Shown: positions 9,043 to 20,081 of the stretch, piece by piece | How positions within the stretch are numbered: the first letter of the stretch is position 1 | Layout: the number at the start of each line of letters is the position of its first letter | Source: Azomonas macrocytogenes | GTDB lineage: Bacteria; Pseudomonadota; Gammaproteobacteria; Pseudomonadales; Pseudomonadaceae | NCBI RefSeq assembly: GCF_014191985.1 | Contig: NZ_JACHXI010000021.1 | Coordinates: forward strand, 1 to 64,000 | DNA: 64,000 bases | Direction of reading: 5' to 3' | Made by a program: the position numbers and the translations under genes | Notes under the pieces: generated by a model | What the model was told of the DNA's origin: nothing | Seen by the model: only the letters and a program-made list of their open reading frames with translations | Databases searched by the model: none

Positions 9043-9324
9043 GTGCTATCTCCCTGCACTTATCCATATGAAATTTTGGCAACACAAGCTGAATTCAGCG
9101 CTTCACGCTTCATATAGTATGAATGTTGCCGGGCAAGAGGGTTCAATTATTTCGCCTGGACGGCCCACCACAACAGCCATGCCACAATGAATGCAGCTAA
9201 ATATGCTATAGCAAAGTGCGCTTGGACGAACCAAGCGTAAGGACTGCATGGAAAGGTTTTATTTTAACTTGAGCTTTAGCGTGATATTGAATCCAGTAGA
9301 CACCCTCGAACAGGAACAAAGCGA

Positions 9325-9972
9325 ATGGAGATATGCCGACATACTCTGTATTTGATCAGACACGGCGAAACGGAGTGGAACGCGCAAAAGCGCTTGCAAG
9401 GTAGGCGAGATATTCCGCTCAACGAGATCGGACGCCAACAGGCGAACAACGCAGGAGCCTGCTTGACCTGGCTGAACCTGGACACAGCGAATCTGGACTT
9501 CCTCGCCAGTCCGCTTGTGCGGGCCCAGGAAACCATGCGCAGCGTTCGCCACCAGTTGGGCCTGGACCCTACAGCCTATCGAACCGACGACCGCCTGATG
9601 GAAATCAGCTTCGGCAAATGGGAAGGCTTGAGCTGGCAGCACATCCAGGCGGAACACCCGAAAGAATACCGGGCTCATTTAGCCGACCCACTGGAGCTGG
9701 CAATACCGGGTGGAGAAAGTTGGCGCATGGTCTTCACGCGTGTAGCGGCAGTACTAAAATCGCTGGAGCGGGATACCTTGATCGTGGCCCATGCGGGCAT
9801 CCTTCGCGCCTGTCTCAAGCTGCAGGGCGGCGTGGATGAACGACTGGCTCCGAACCTGGACATTCCACAGAACCGCATTTTGATCATGCGTAATGGGCAC
9901 TTTGCCTGGTTACAGGCCAACTCCACGCCCGATGGCAGCCAGGCAATGCTGTCTCAAACATCTCCTGGCTAA
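9325..9972 (+). CDS. Histidine phosphatase family protein (phosphoglycerate mutase-like)
   Basis: A 215-residue protein of the histidine phosphatase superfamily. The phosphohistidine motif is LIRHGETEWN (H13) near the N-terminus, followed by the downstream acidic E(I)SFGKWEGL region and the second catalytic histidine in VAHAGILR. GGESW sits where the family places its substrate-binding loop. Length fits the GpmB/CobC/PhoE-type broad phosphatases; the exact substrate is not readable. No cobalamin genes are adjacent, so CobC is not favoured. The start has only a weak upstream purine stretch. The 280-nt spacer before it (9043-9324) shows no gene. Confidence 0.85.
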   Translation: MEICRHTLYLIRHGETEWNAQKRLQGRRDIPLNEIGRQQANNAGACLTWLNLDTANLDFLASPLVRAQETMRSVRHQLGLDPTAYRTDDRLMEISFGKWEGLSWQHIQAEHPKEYRAHLADPLELAIPGGESWRMVFTRVAAVLKSLERDTLIVAHAGILRACLKLQGGVDERLAPNLDIPQNRILIMRNGHFAWLQANSTPDGSQAMLSQTSPG

Positions 9973-10057
9973 CCAACCCCGAATCACAACTGCCACCGGC
10001 AGGGCGTTTTCCTTGCTACTGACAAGCCATCACCGATCCTGCCGCCGCCCTGCCAGA

Positions 10058-10903
10058 TCAATCCTTGAGCGCCTGGATATGGTGGCGAAGATGATCCTCG
10101 ATGAAACTGGCAATGAAGTAATAGCTATGATCATAGCCAGGTTGCAGCCGCAGCTTGAGAGGATGTCCAGCACGCTCCGCCGCCGCTTGCAGATTCATCG
10201 GTTTGAGCTGCTCCTCCAGAAAATCATCGGCGCCGCCTTGATCGACCAGAATCGGCACTCGTTCCGTCGCACCGGCAAGCAACTCGCAGGCGTCCCATTC
10301 CCGCCAACTGGCCCGATCCGCCCCCAGATACCGGCCAAACGCTTTTTCACCCCATGGACAATTCATCGGATTGGCAATCGGTGCAAAGGCTGAAACCGAA
10401 CGATAGCGGCCGGAATTACGCAACGCACAGACCAACGCGCCATGCCCCCCCATGGAATGACCTGAAATTCCTCGCCGAGCGGAAACGGGAAAATTCATTT
10501 CGATCAACGCAGGCAACTCATTCACCACATAGTCATGCATGCGGTAATGACGTGCCCAGGGCTGCTGAACCGCATCAAGATAAAAACCAGCGCCATGGCC
10601 GAAATCCCAAACCCCATCCAGATCATCCGGAACATCTGCCCCACGCGGGCTGGTATCCGGCGCGACGATAACCAGACCCAACTGCGCAGCGTACCGATGG
10701 GCGCCGGCCTTCTGCATGAAATTCTCGTCGGTGCAGGTCAGGCCAGACAGCCAGTACAGCACCGGCAACGATTGCGTCGCGTCAACCTGGGGCGGCAGGT
10801 AAACGGCAAAAACCATGTCGCAACCAAGCGTAGCGGAACGATGGCGATAACGTTTGTGCCAGCCACCGAAGCTCCTGGCACTGGAAACAAGTTCGAGAGA
10901 CAT
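10058..10903 (-). CDS. fghA: S-formylglutathione hydrolase
   Basis: A 281-residue alpha/beta-hydrolase of the esterase D family that hydrolyses S-formylglutathione to formate and glutathione. Seen: an N-terminal [19 protein letters not shown] block typical of the family, [12 protein letters not shown] around the oxyanion region, the nucleophile elbow [10 protein letters not shown] with S150, an acidic QGGADDFL segment and the catalytic histidine in GYDHSYYF. The ATG at 10903 is preceded by GGAG; upstream in-frame extension has no support. It lies 59 nt downstream of the formaldehyde dehydrogenase gene on the same strand, so the two form the glutathione-dependent formaldehyde detoxification operon in the cytoplasm. 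Confidence 0.94.
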   Translation of the reverse strand: MSLELVSSARSFGGWHKRYRHRSATLGCDMVFAVYLPPQVDATQSLPVLYWLSGLTCTDENFMQKAGAHRYAAQLGLVIVAPDTSPRGADVPDDLDGVWDFGHGAGFYLDAVQQPWARHYRMHDYVVNELPALIEMNFPVSARRGISGHSMGGHGALVCALRNSGRYRSVSAFAPIANPMNCPWGEKAFGRYLGADRASWREWDACELLAGATERVPILVDQGGADDFLEEQLKPMNLQAAAERAGHPLKLRLQPGYDHSYYFIASFIEDHLRHHIQALKD

Positions 10904-10962
10904 GCGACAAACTCCGTCAAACCGAAAACCATGAAGCCGAGACCACAAACGCTGGCTTACGC

Positions 10963-12395
<1,433 letters not shown>

Positions 12396-12713
12396 ATGGA
12401 TATTCTGATAAACAGCAGCAACAGCACTAACGCCAACCATTTCGAACAACGAATCAGAGCCAGCCTGGAAAACGAACTGGATCGTTTTGAAGAACGCCTG
12501 ACCCGTGTCGAAGTCCACCTGAGTGACGAGAACAGCAGCAAGAAAAGCGGACCAGCAGACAAACGTTGCCAGATGGAAGCGCGCATCAAGGCACGCGACC
12601 CTGTGTCGGTGACCCACAAGGCAGACTCCTATGAACAGGCCATCGCCGGAGCCACGGGAAAATTGAACAACGCCCTGGAGCACACCTTCGGCAGGCTTGA
12701 TAATCGTCAGTAG
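12396..12713 (+). CDS. HPF/RaiA-family ribosome-associated protein
   Basis: A 105-residue protein beginning MDILINSSNSTNANHFEQRI. Layout resembles hibernation-factor/sigma-54-modulation proteins: an N-terminal beta strand, an amphipathic helix (RIRASLENELDRFEERLTRV), the strand VEVHLSDEN, a basic strand MEARIKARDPVSVTHKA, and a C-terminal helix (YEQAIAGATGKLNNALEHTF). It is shorter than RaiA and has no C-terminal dimerisation domain. AGGAGA precedes the ATG at good spacing. The family binds the small ribosomal subunit in stationary phase or stress. It is a second-class paralogue type often found away from rpoN. Confidence 0.8.
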   Translation: MDILINSSNSTNANHFEQRIRASLENELDRFEERLTRVEVHLSDENSSKKSGPADKRCQMEARIKARDPVSVTHKADSYEQAIAGATGKLNNALEHTFGRLDNRQ

Positions 12714-12755
12714 CCTGTTTGGTCAATTCACAATTCAAGTAGTCAACTTCGACGA

Positions 12756-12835
12756 CCGAGGTACCGAGACGGCATTGCCCCTCTTCGTCATGGTCCTGCT
12801 ATGACTCCTCGTGACGCCTGGTTTCGGAACCTCGG
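12756..12835. repeat. Long imperfect inverted repeat upstream of the amino-acid permease
   Basis: Two 15-nt arms (CCGAGGTACCGAGAC and GTTTCGGAACCTCGG) are complementary at 13 of 15 positions, about 50 nt apart, with a smaller inverted repeat (GTCAT/ATGAC) inside. There is no T-run. It could be a folded leader, a terminator-like structure after the HPF-like gene, or a small repeat element. Confidence 0.45.
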
Positions 12836-12982
12836 CCACCCAAACTTGAGTTAACCTATTAACCGCACAGCCACGTTCAGCTTGAACCAACCCATGTTTC
12901 CTGGCTGAAGAAGCCACTGAAGGCTAAGAACTGGCTGCAAAGCCGATCCTCGTTCAGCCTCCCACCTTTAGCGGCTTTATTT

Positions 12983-14380
12983 ATGAGTCTATTACGCAAG
13001 AAAAGAATCGAGGTCATGACTGGTACCGGTGCCGAGGTATCGGAGCTGAAGAAAGTCCTCGGTGCCCTTGATCTGGTCATGCTCGGATTGGGTGCGATGA
13101 TCGGTACCGGTATTTTCGTGCTCACCGGTATCGGTGCAGTGGCGGCCGGGCCAGCCCTGGCCATCTCCTTTATCCTGGCAGCTTCTGCCTGCGCTCTGGC
13201 AGCGCTGTGCTATGCCGAATTCGCCTCGATGATTCCAGTAGCGGGATCGGCATATACCTATAGCTATGCCACACTGGGCGAGTTGATCGCCTGGATCGTC
13301 GGCTGGAGTCTGATTGCCGAATACGGCTTGGCAACTGCCGCCGTTTCGGTAGGTTGGTCGGGCTATTTCCAGGCACTGCTCGCCGGTTTCGGTCTGCAAC
13401 TGCCAGCAGCGCTAAGCGCTGCGCCCGGCGTCGACGCAGCGGGAACAACCACCCTGTTCAACCTGCCGGCATTCGTGATCATGATGGTGATCACAGCGAT
13501 TCTCGCTCTTGGTATTCACGAATCGAAGCGGGTCAACAATCTGCTGGTGATTATCAAGCTGATAGTGGTCATCCTGGTGATTGCGGTAGGCGGCTGGTAC
13601 GTCAAACCGGAAAATTTCGAACCCTACGCGCCCCATGGGCTTTCAGGCATAGTCAGCGCTGCGGCACTGGTATTCTTCGCCTTCCTCGGTTTCGACGCTG
13701 TGTCGTCTGCGGCGGAGGAAGTACGCCGCCCGCAGCGCGACCTGCCCATTGGATTGATCGGTTCACTACTGATCTGTGCACTGCTTTATGCCCTGGTCGC
13801 CACCGTTGCCACCGGCATCGTGCCGTTCCAGGATTTCAAGGGTGTGGATGAGCCAATTGCCCTGGTATTCCAGCGCGCCGGAATCGACTGGCTTGCCGGG
13901 CTGGTCAGCCTGGCGGCAGTGAGCGGGATGATGACGGTGATTCTGGTAATGGGTTATGGCCTGACCCGCGTCGTGTTCGCCATGTCGCGTGACGGCTTGC
14001 TGCCGGGCTGGCTGTCACGGATTGACCAGCGCCAGGTTCCGGTTGCCTCGACCTGGCTGCTCGGTACGATTTCGGCACTGATTGCCGCAACCATTCCACT
14101 CACCACCCTGGCCGAGTTGATCAATATGGGTACATTGCTGGCCTTCACCATCATCTCCCTGTCCGTACCCATCCTGCGACGTACCCGCCCGGATCTGCAA
14201 CGTGCCTTCCGGGTGCCGCTGCCCTGGGTACTGGGCCCGCTCTCGGTGGTGATTTGCCTGATTCTTATGCTCAATCTCGCTTTCGAAACCTGGTTTGCTT
14301 TCCTGATCTGGCTACTGGTCGGGCTGGCCTGCTATTTCGGCTATTCGCGCCACCACGCGCGCCACGAGAACCTGTACTGA
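12983..14380 (+). CDS. APC-superfamily amino-acid permease (CAT-like)
   Basis: A 465-residue polytopic inner-membrane transporter with about twelve hydrophobic segments. TM1 carries the APC signature LGLGAMIGTGIFVLTGIGA, whose unwound glycine motif binds the amino-acid backbone. FLGFDAVSSAAEEVRRPQRDLP after TM6 is also characteristic of the YfnA/CAT cationic amino-acid group. Substrate specificity cannot be read. No clear Shine-Dalgarno precedes the ATG at 12983; the alternative internal ATG at residue 12 also lacks one, so the start is uncertain. The gene is alone and converges on the next one with a 34-nt gap. Confidence 0.88.
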   Translation: MSLLRKKRIEVMTGTGAEVSELKKVLGALDLVMLGLGAMIGTGIFVLTGIGAVAAGPALAISFILAASACALAALCYAEFASMIPVAGSAYTYSYATLGELIAWIVGWSLIAEYGLATAAVSVGWSGYFQALLAGFGLQLPAALSAAPGVDAAGTTTLFNLPAFVIMMVITAILALGIHESKRVNNLLVIIKLIVVILVIAVGGWYVKPENFEPYAPHGLSGIVSAAALVFFAFLGFDAVSSAAEEVRRPQRDLPIGLIGSLLICALLYALVATVATGIVPFQDFKGVDEPIALVFQRAGIDWLAGLVSLAAVSGMMTVILVMGYGLTRVVFAMSRDGLLPGWLSRIDQRQVPVASTWLLGTISALIAATIPLTTLAELINMGTLLAFTIISLSVPILRRTRPDLQRAFRVPLPWVLGPLSVVICLILMLNLAFETWFAFLIWLLVGLACYFGYSRHHARHENLY

Positions 14381-14414
14381 TCGGCAACGGTGATAGTTGT
14401 CGTGGGCACGTCAA

Positions 14415-15044
14415 TCATCCTGCCGCTGATGCCATGTCCTGCGGAAAAAGCCGGTCCATACCGCGAATGAACTCGGCCTTGCCACCAAAGGACGGGTGTC
14501 GGATGCAGACAATCTGCCGCTCGGGAAAAGCCCGTCGCGCACATTCCGTTCCCTTGGCGCCGACCCCGGCCACCTGATCGGGGTGGAACAATCGCTCGAT
14601 ATCCCGCAGATAAGACACGCCCTGCGCGATTTCCTGCACCATGGGTGCTCGATTGCCGTCATGTTTGCCTGGCGGGTGCGGATGGAAGGGCAAGGAATTC
14701 CAGAACAACGGAGTAATGCACCGGGCACAAAGGTATTCCCAGACGATACTGGCAGTGTTTTCCGCCTCGATCCGGGCAAATACCAACTCATCTCGCAAGG
14801 CGTCCAGCAGTGGATGCCCGGCACGCGTGAAAATACGTCCGCTACTGAAGGGAATCCCGGTTATCCGACAGCCCTTGTAACCAGGTGCTTCCCCGACCAG
14901 CAACACGCGCCGACCTTCGATTCGGCACATATGATTCAGGTAGATACGCAGGTTATTGAGGATGGCAGCGTCGCGATAAGGATTGGTCAGCGTGGACGTA
15001 TTGCGTTGCTTCGTCAGGGTCTGCAGGAATGTTTCGATGGGCAC
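14415..15044 (-). CDS. Uracil-DNA glycosylase superfamily protein
   Basis: A 209-residue protein with the two signatures of the UDG fold (PF03167 type). Motif 1 is LLVGEAPGYKGCRITGIPF at about residues 49-67 and motif 2 is IRHPSFGGKAEF near residue 180. The GEAPG spelling resembles family 4/5-type glycosylases, but the iron-sulfur cysteine pattern of family 4 is not evident, so the exact subfamily is open. Predicted role: excision of uracil or damaged bases from DNA in the cytoplasm. A GGAGAG lies 11 nt before the ATG. It is a single gene, convergent with the permease. Confidence 0.8.
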   Translation of the reverse strand: MPIETFLQTLTKQRNTSTLTNPYRDAAILNNLRIYLNHMCRIEGRRVLLVGEAPGYKGCRITGIPFSSGRIFTRAGHPLLDALRDELVFARIEAENTASIVWEYLCARCITPLFWNSLPFHPHPPGKHDGNRAPMVQEIAQGVSYLRDIERLFHPDQVAGVGAKGTECARRAFPERQIVCIRHPSFGGKAEFIRGMDRLFPQDMASAAG

Positions 15045-15207
15045 GCCGGACTCTCCGATTTTTCAAGCGGCCGGGTGGAAATGCAAGAAGCAATTTCCAC
15101 CGCAATAATCGGAATAGGGAACGGAAAAAAATCCAAGCCAGTGGCCAAAGCTGCGTTTCAGCATTACGCCAGCATGGGCTACTCCAATCAATCAAACAGG
15201 CCAGTCA

Positions 15208-15471
15208 CTAGCTCCCCTCGATATGCTGATCGAGATTTTCCACCAGCATTTTTTCGAACTGTTCGGTGAACCAGATTGTTGCCTTTTCCTTGTCCGTAGC
15301 CAGATCACCGGACCGGCGAGCGGCTTCGTAGGCACTGAAACGTGCAGCGGCATAGCGGATGGCAGCACTGATTTTCCCCAGGTCTTTCTCTTCTTCGAGC
15401 AGGCGGTTGGCTATGGCAATGAACTCATCGGCCATGTCGAAGATTTCCATGTTATTGGCTTGTTCGGACAT
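15208..15471 (-). CDS. DUF3144 family protein
   Basis: An 87-residue acidic, helical protein (MSEQANNMEIFDMADEFIAI...). Composition and the blocks DMADEFIAIANRLLEEE, ISAAIRYAAARFSAYEA and FTEQFEKMLVENLDQH are those I associate with DUF3144, a small family of unknown function common in Pseudomonas. The ATG at 15471 has AAGGGA at 7-nt spacing; an upstream in-frame start six codons earlier has none. No partner is obvious. The 260-nt spacer upstream (15472-15732) shows nothing recognisable. Confidence 0.8.
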   Translation of the reverse strand: MSEQANNMEIFDMADEFIAIANRLLEEEKDLGKISAAIRYAAARFSAYEAARRSGDLATDKEKATIWFTEQFEKMLVENLDQHIEGS

Positions 15472-15732
15472 TTTCTGATCCCTTGGCAAAGGTGGATCAG
15501 GCCAGCGTTCATGGCTTGTGTTTGATACACAAGTAGACGATCCAGCCTGAATGGACGTTATTTCATCAAGTACATGCCGCAGGTCTGTAAGCGACCCAAG
15601 GCATCGACCATTTTATCTCCCGAACGCCAAGCAATATAGCCGCATGCCTCTATCCCATGCAGCATGGACGGCCATCCTGACCGCTACCGGAGTGTCTTCC
15701 CTTACCAAGAGTGCGGCTTGACACGCCTCGGC

Positions 15733-16524
15733 TTATAACGAATCGATCACTCCGCCATCTACTCGTAAGGCTGCTCCCGTCGTAGCCGATGCCTGCGGTG
15801 AACAGGTATAGACGACCATATTGGCAACCTCATCCACAGTGGCCGGGCGCTGGATGATAGATGAAGGACGGTTCTTCATCACGAATTCGACACCAACTTC
15901 CTGCAACGTCTTGCCAGTCTTTTTCACTTCATCGGCAAGCATGTCGATCAAGCCTTCACTGAAGGTCGGGCCAGGCAGGATGGAATTCACCGTTACACCG
16001 GTACCGGCCATACGTTTGGCCAGACCACGCGCAATGGATAACAGTGCGGTCTTGGTAAAGCCGTAGTGGATCATGTCTGCCGGAATATTCAGCGCCGACT
16101 CGGAAGACAGGAATACCACCCGCCCCCAGCTATTTTCCTGCATGGCCGGCAAATAGGCCCGCGCCAGACGGACACCGGACATGACGTTGATTTCAAAAAA
16201 GCGCGTCCACTGCTCATCGGGAATCTCGAAGAAATCCTGCGGACCATAGATACCCAGGTTGTTCACCAGAATCTCGCAGCGTGGGTGCGCGTCCAAAAGT
16301 GCCGCACATCCCTGGGCAGTGCCCAGGTCCCCGGCAAAACCTTGAATCTGAGCCTTGGGTACGACCTCCAGAATGGTATCAATAGCCTCCTTCACCCGTT
16401 CGTCCTTGCGGCCATTGACGATAACCGATGCACCAGAGGCGGCAAGGCCTTGGGCAATAGCCAGGCCAATTCCACCTGTGGAACCGGTAACAATGGCAGT
16501 TTTTCCGGAAAGATCGATATGCAT
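15733..16524 (-). CDS. Short-chain dehydrogenase/reductase
   Basis: A 263-residue SDR-fold oxidoreductase. Cofactor motif TGSTGGIGLAIA (residues about 14-25), the NNLG motif after strand 4, active-site Ser in FLSSESAL, and the catalytic YGFTK (Y-x3-K). A C-terminal RVDGG block follows the family pattern. The arginine-bearing NGRKDER after strand 2 suggests NADP(H) preference. GAGG lies 6 nt before the ATG at 16524. The substrate cannot be inferred; the gene diverges from an aldo/keto reductase across about 258 nt, where no operator was recognised. Confidence 0.88.
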   Translation of the reverse strand: MHIDLSGKTAIVTGSTGGIGLAIAQGLAASGASVIVNGRKDERVKEAIDTILEVVPKAQIQGFAGDLGTAQGCAALLDAHPRCEILVNNLGIYGPQDFFEIPDEQWTRFFEINVMSGVRLARAYLPAMQENSWGRVVFLSSESALNIPADMIHYGFTKTALLSIARGLAKRMAGTGVTVNSILPGPTFSEGLIDMLADEVKKTGKTLQEVGVEFVMKNRPSSIIQRPATVDEVANMVVYTCSPQASATTGAALRVDGGVIDSL

Positions 16525-16782
16525 GCTGTCCTCTCTACAAACCATGGCTAGTTAAATTCAGAGACACGGTCTGTTTCTCGACAGTTTCAAAAAAGCGAAA
16601 ACCGCTAACCCGTCATCTTCCAGCGGCATCAGGTGACGTTTAAGACAGCCTAAGGCTTCTCGTCCAGGGCTGAAGCTGTGGCGAAGCTGACAAAGACATA
16701 CCTCTGATATGACCTCAACTTTATCGAGCTACAGCGGTCGATCTATCCAATGACAGCAGACCATGTACTCAGGAAGCTATCC

Positions 16783-17775
16783 ATGACCATAGAAACCCTG
16801 CACATCGAAGGTATCCCTACCCCGGCCTCACGCATTGGCCTGGGTACCTGGGCCATCGGCGGCTGGATGTGGGGTGGTACCGACGAAGACAATTCCATCC
16901 GTACCATTCGCACTGCCATCGAACGCGGGATCAACCTGATCGACACTGCCCCGGTCTACGGTTTCGGCCGCTCGGAAGAAATTGTCGGCAAGGCCCTGGA
17001 AGGGATTCGCGACCAGGCAGTCGTTGCCACCAAGGTCGCACTCGAATGGAGCGAAGACGAGAAAATCGTGCGCAATTCAACGCCGGCACGTATTCGCCAG
17101 GAAATCGAAGATTCGCTGCGTCGTCTGCGCACCGATCGCATCGATCTCTACCAAGTGCATTGGCCAGACCCACTGGTGCCGTTCGAGGAAACTGCCGCCG
17201 AGCTGGAAAAGCTGCATCAGGAAGGCAAGGTTCTCGCCATTGGCGTCAGCAACTACAGCCCCGCACAAATGGATGCCTTTCGCAATAAAGCCCTGCTGGC
17301 CACCATCCAGCCGCCCTACAACCTGTTCGAACGTGACATCGAGGCAGATGTACTGCCCTATGCTCGTGCTCATGGACTGGTCGTGCTGGCCTACGGCGCA
17401 CTCTGTCGCGGCCTGCTCTCTGGACGGATGAAGGCCGATACTCACTTCGATGGCGACGATTTGCGCAATGCCGACCCTAAATTCCAACCGCCGCGCTTCG
17501 CTCAATACCTGGCAGCGGTCAAGGCGCTGGAACAGTTGGCACGCGAACGCTACGACAAGCCAGTGCTAGCCTTGGCGATCCGCTGGATTCTCGATCAGGG
17601 TAAGACCATCGCGCTATGGGGTGCGCGCCGCCCCGACCAGCTCGAAGGCATCGACCAGGCTTTCGGCTGGAAACTGACGCCGCGCGATCTGAACGATATC
17701 GATGCGCTGCTTGCCGAGCATATCAAGGATCCGGTTGGCCCGGAATTCATGGCACCGCCGACCAAAGACAGTTGA
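16783..17775 (+). CDS. Aldo/keto reductase
   Basis: A 330-residue TIM-barrel oxidoreductase. Seen in order: GLGTWAIGGWMWGG at the first strand, NLIDTAPVYGFGRSEEIVGKAL containing catalytic Asp and Tyr, VATKVALEW with the catalytic Lys, IDLYQVHWPDP with the catalytic His, IGVSNYS, and a C-terminal NADPH-binding WGARRPDQLEGI. This is the general AKR signature. Length and GGTDEDNSIRTI resemble the YajO/IolS-like AKR group. AGGAAG at 7-nt spacing supports the ATG at 16783 over one eleven codons upstream. Its physiological substrate is not readable. Confidence 0.9.
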   Translation: MTIETLHIEGIPTPASRIGLGTWAIGGWMWGGTDEDNSIRTIRTAIERGINLIDTAPVYGFGRSEEIVGKALEGIRDQAVVATKVALEWSEDEKIVRNSTPARIRQEIEDSLRRLRTDRIDLYQVHWPDPLVPFEETAAELEKLHQEGKVLAIGVSNYSPAQMDAFRNKALLATIQPPYNLFERDIEADVLPYARAHGLVVLAYGALCRGLLSGRMKADTHFDGDDLRNADPKFQPPRFAQYLAAVKALEQLARERYDKPVLALAIRWILDQGKTIALWGARRPDQLEGIDQAFGWKLTPRDLNDIDALLAEHIKDPVGPEFMAPPTKDS

Positions 17776-17792
17776 TCGGGGTCGCCACAGCC

Positions 17793-17822
17793 CCAAGAGG
17801 CCCGCTGCACCTCTTTCTTTTC
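17793..17822 (+). terminator. Probable terminator after the aldo/keto reductase
   Basis: A 6-bp stem (AAGAGG / CCTCTT, 9-nt loop) followed by TCTTTTC, 20-45 nt past the stop codon and in the gap between convergent genes. Confidence 0.5.
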
Positions 17823-17871
17823 AACCAACGAGACCGGACAGAGCCGACATGGCAGAGCACCAAGCTCACCT

Positions 17872-18567
17872 TCAACGCGGAGAAAGACCGGCAAGATAGG
17901 CCGACAGGTTTCTCGAGGCCACCAGAACTTTGCCGTGTCCCGTGAACCGGAGCACCATGAATTCTCCCGACTTGGCACTGCTCAGCATCCTGCCGAACAT
18001 GCCCTTGCCAGACGCTGCAGCGGATATTTCATGGCGCAGTCCGGTACTCCAGGCGACCAGGTGCCCGTTGTCGATCACTAATTCTTGCCCCGGCTCGATA
18101 GCAGCCTCAAAGATTTGCCCAAAGCCACTGACTGCCACCTGTCCGCTGCCGGACGTCTGCATGATGACGAAGCCACCAGTGTCGCCGAACAAGGCACTGC
18201 CCAGAGAGTTCATCCGGTTTTCGATGGATACGCCAGCATCGCAAGCCAGGAAGCACCCCCGATTCAGAATATATTGGTCCCCGCCTGATACGTTTAGCAC
18301 CTTGATATCGCCAGGCGCCTGTGGCGCCAGCATGATCTGGCCCTGGCCCGTCTTGCTGATGCCCTCGATCTGCTGGATGAAGAACGATTCATCGTTGGCG
18401 AAACTGCGCATGAGAGATGCCATAAGCCCGCCGCTCATGCGGCCTTCGACACTGACCAAGCCGTCATGCATCACCATCGCATTGGATTCGGCGATCACCT
18501 TTTCACCATAGGCAAGCTCGACCGACAGCAGTGGGTCACGCCCTTCCACAACCGTGAATGTGCTCAT
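17872..18567 (-). CDS. AIM24 family protein (TIGR00266-like)
   Basis: A 231-residue beta-rich protein starting MSTFTVVEGRDPLLSVELA. Repeated Gly-rich segments follow, including SVEGRMSGGLMASLMRSFANDESFF, APGDIKVLNVSGGDQYILNRGCFLA and GSGQVAVSGFGQIFE. This is the two-layer beta-sheet repeat layout of AIM24/TIGR00266 proteins, named after a yeast mitochondrial protein; bacterial function is unknown. CAGGAG precedes the ATG at 18567. The reading frame continues 50 codons upstream but that stretch looks like noncoding extension. No partner gene is evident. The 269 nt to the divergent opgC-like gene show no obvious operator. Confidence 0.85.
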   Translation of the reverse strand: MSTFTVVEGRDPLLSVELAYGEKVIAESNAMVMHDGLVSVEGRMSGGLMASLMRSFANDESFFIQQIEGISKTGQGQIMLAPQAPGDIKVLNVSGGDQYILNRGCFLACDAGVSIENRMNSLGSALFGDTGGFVIMQTSGSGQVAVSGFGQIFEAAIEPGQELVIDNGHLVAWSTGLRHEISAAASGKGMFGRMLSSAKSGEFMVLRFTGHGKVLVASRNLSAYLAGLSPR

Positions 18568-18836
18568 GCAGCCCTGCTCCTGGATTATCACGAACCCGGA
18601 ATCGTAGTTGGCGCGCACAGGCTGTGCAATTTCACTATCGAAGATCGACCAGGCCGCCTTCGTCGTGAATGATTCCAGGTGCCGAGGGACACCGTGATCG
18701 TGCATAGATACCCGCAACCCAAGCCAGAACGCTAGTGTCGAATGTTTTCAAAGGAGTACAGCTTGTTTCCGGCTCTTGAAATTATCGATATACCCAATAT
18801 CCAGCAGGTATCCTGTCGCAGGTTAAAAAGACGATA

Positions 18837-20081
18837 ATGAACTATCGAAGCCGACTTCTGAAATTGTGGAATAACGTGGCGAACCTGCAACCATTATTCA
18901 AAGCGCTTCTGACGCGCTGGCCGACGGTCGATGTCGTTGGCAAGCCATCCCGGGATCTGCGGATCGATGTCGTCCGCGGGCTGATGCTTGTCTTTATCTT
19001 CATCAACCACATGCCCGGTAATTTCATCGCCCGCTATACGCTGTCCAATTTCAGCTTTTCGGATGCCGCCGAGATCTTTGTCCTGCTGGCCGGCCTCTCG
19101 GCGACGCTCGCCTACGGCAAGATCATCGACCAGCAAGGATTGGCCGTGGGAATGCTCAGGCTCGGCGCCCGTCTGTGGACGCTTTACGTGGCACATCTGA
19201 TCGTGTTCCTGATCGTCTGCGGTGTCGTCTTCATGGCCGTCACCCGAACCCAGAACCCGCTTTACATCGCGTTGATCAACATACAGCCATTTCTGAGCGA
19301 TCCACTCAATGCACTGGTCGATGTCCTGACGCTGGTCTATCAGCCCAGCTATCTCAACATTCTGCCGCTCTATATCGTTTTACTGGCGGCCTTTCCCTGC
19401 ATTTATCTACTGGTACGCCGCAGTCCTGCGCTGGCGCTGGTCGTGTCGGTCATGGTTTGGCAAGGCGCGACGTTCTTCAATATCAATCTGCCCGAACGCT
19501 TCGGTGGCTGGTTCTTCAATCCACTGGGCTGGCAACTGGTCTTCACGCTTGGCGTGGTGATGGGGCAATTCATGCGGCACGGAATTTCGCTGGGGAATCC
19601 CCGAGCCGTAACCACCATTGCGTTAGCGGTATTGATTATCCTGTGCCTGGTCAAGATCTATCCTCCTGGCTTTCTCGGGCTGCCCTGGCTGGAGGCCTGG
19701 ATCGATGAAGTACACATCGGTAACAACAAGATGAATCTGGCACCCGTGCGCGTTGCCCACCTGCTGGCGATAATCTGGGTCTTCTGCGCGTTCGTTTCCG
19801 CGCGCACGCCTCTACTGACCACTATTGCGGGGCGAATCCTTGCGATGATGGGGCGGCATTCCCTGGCGGTTTTCTGCACAGGTAGCGTTCTATCTATCCT
19901 GGGCGAGGTCATCATGACCGAGACGTCTTATGTCATCACCATTCAACTGCTCGTCTGTGCGACGGGTATCACGCTACTCGCTGGACTGGGAGCCTTTTTG
20001 TCATGGTATCAATTGCAGGTTGGATCGCAGACAGCACGCCAGCCCGCACCATCCGGCTCGGCATTGCCATCGCGCTCCTGA
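18837..20081 (+). CDS. opgC: OpgC-family integral membrane acyltransferase-like protein
   Basis: A 414-residue inner-membrane protein with about ten hydrophobic segments. The diagnostic OpgC/acyltransferase-3-like start is RDLRIDVVRGLMLVFIFINHMPGN, with the R-G-L and H-M-P residues typical of OpgC, followed by the FSFSDAAEIFVLLAGLSATLAYG block. OpgC proteins transfer succinyl groups onto osmoregulated periplasmic glucans. No opgG/opgH genes are in the window, so a role on another glycan is equally possible. The gene overlaps the following SGNH hydrolase by 79 nt, implying coupled translation and a shared pathway. Confidence 0.85.
   Translation: MNYRSRLLKLWNNVANLQPLFKALLTRWPTVDVVGKPSRDLRIDVVRGLMLVFIFINHMPGNFIARYTLSNFSFSDAAEIFVLLAGLSATLAYGKIIDQQGLAVGMLRLGARLWTLYVAHLIVFLIVCGVVFMAVTRTQNPLYIALINIQPFLSDPLNALVDVLTLVYQPSYLNILPLYIVLLAAFPCIYLLVRRSPALALVVSVMVWQGATFFNINLPERFGGWFFNPLGWQLVFTLGVVMGQFMRHGISLGNPRAVTTIALAVLIILCLVKIYPPGFLGLPWLEAWIDEVHIGNNKMNLAPVRVAHLLAIIWVFCAFVSARTPLLTTIAGRILAMMGRHSLAVFCTGSVLSILGEVIMTETSYVITIQLLVCATGITLLAGLGAFLSWYQLQVGSQTARQPAPSGSALPSRS

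Noticed and set aside
9147-9245. Minus-strand hydrophobic frame ending IVAWLLWWAVQAK
   Set aside because: It looks like the end of a membrane protein but has no start codon or ribosome binding site. It may be a gene relic; too short to call.
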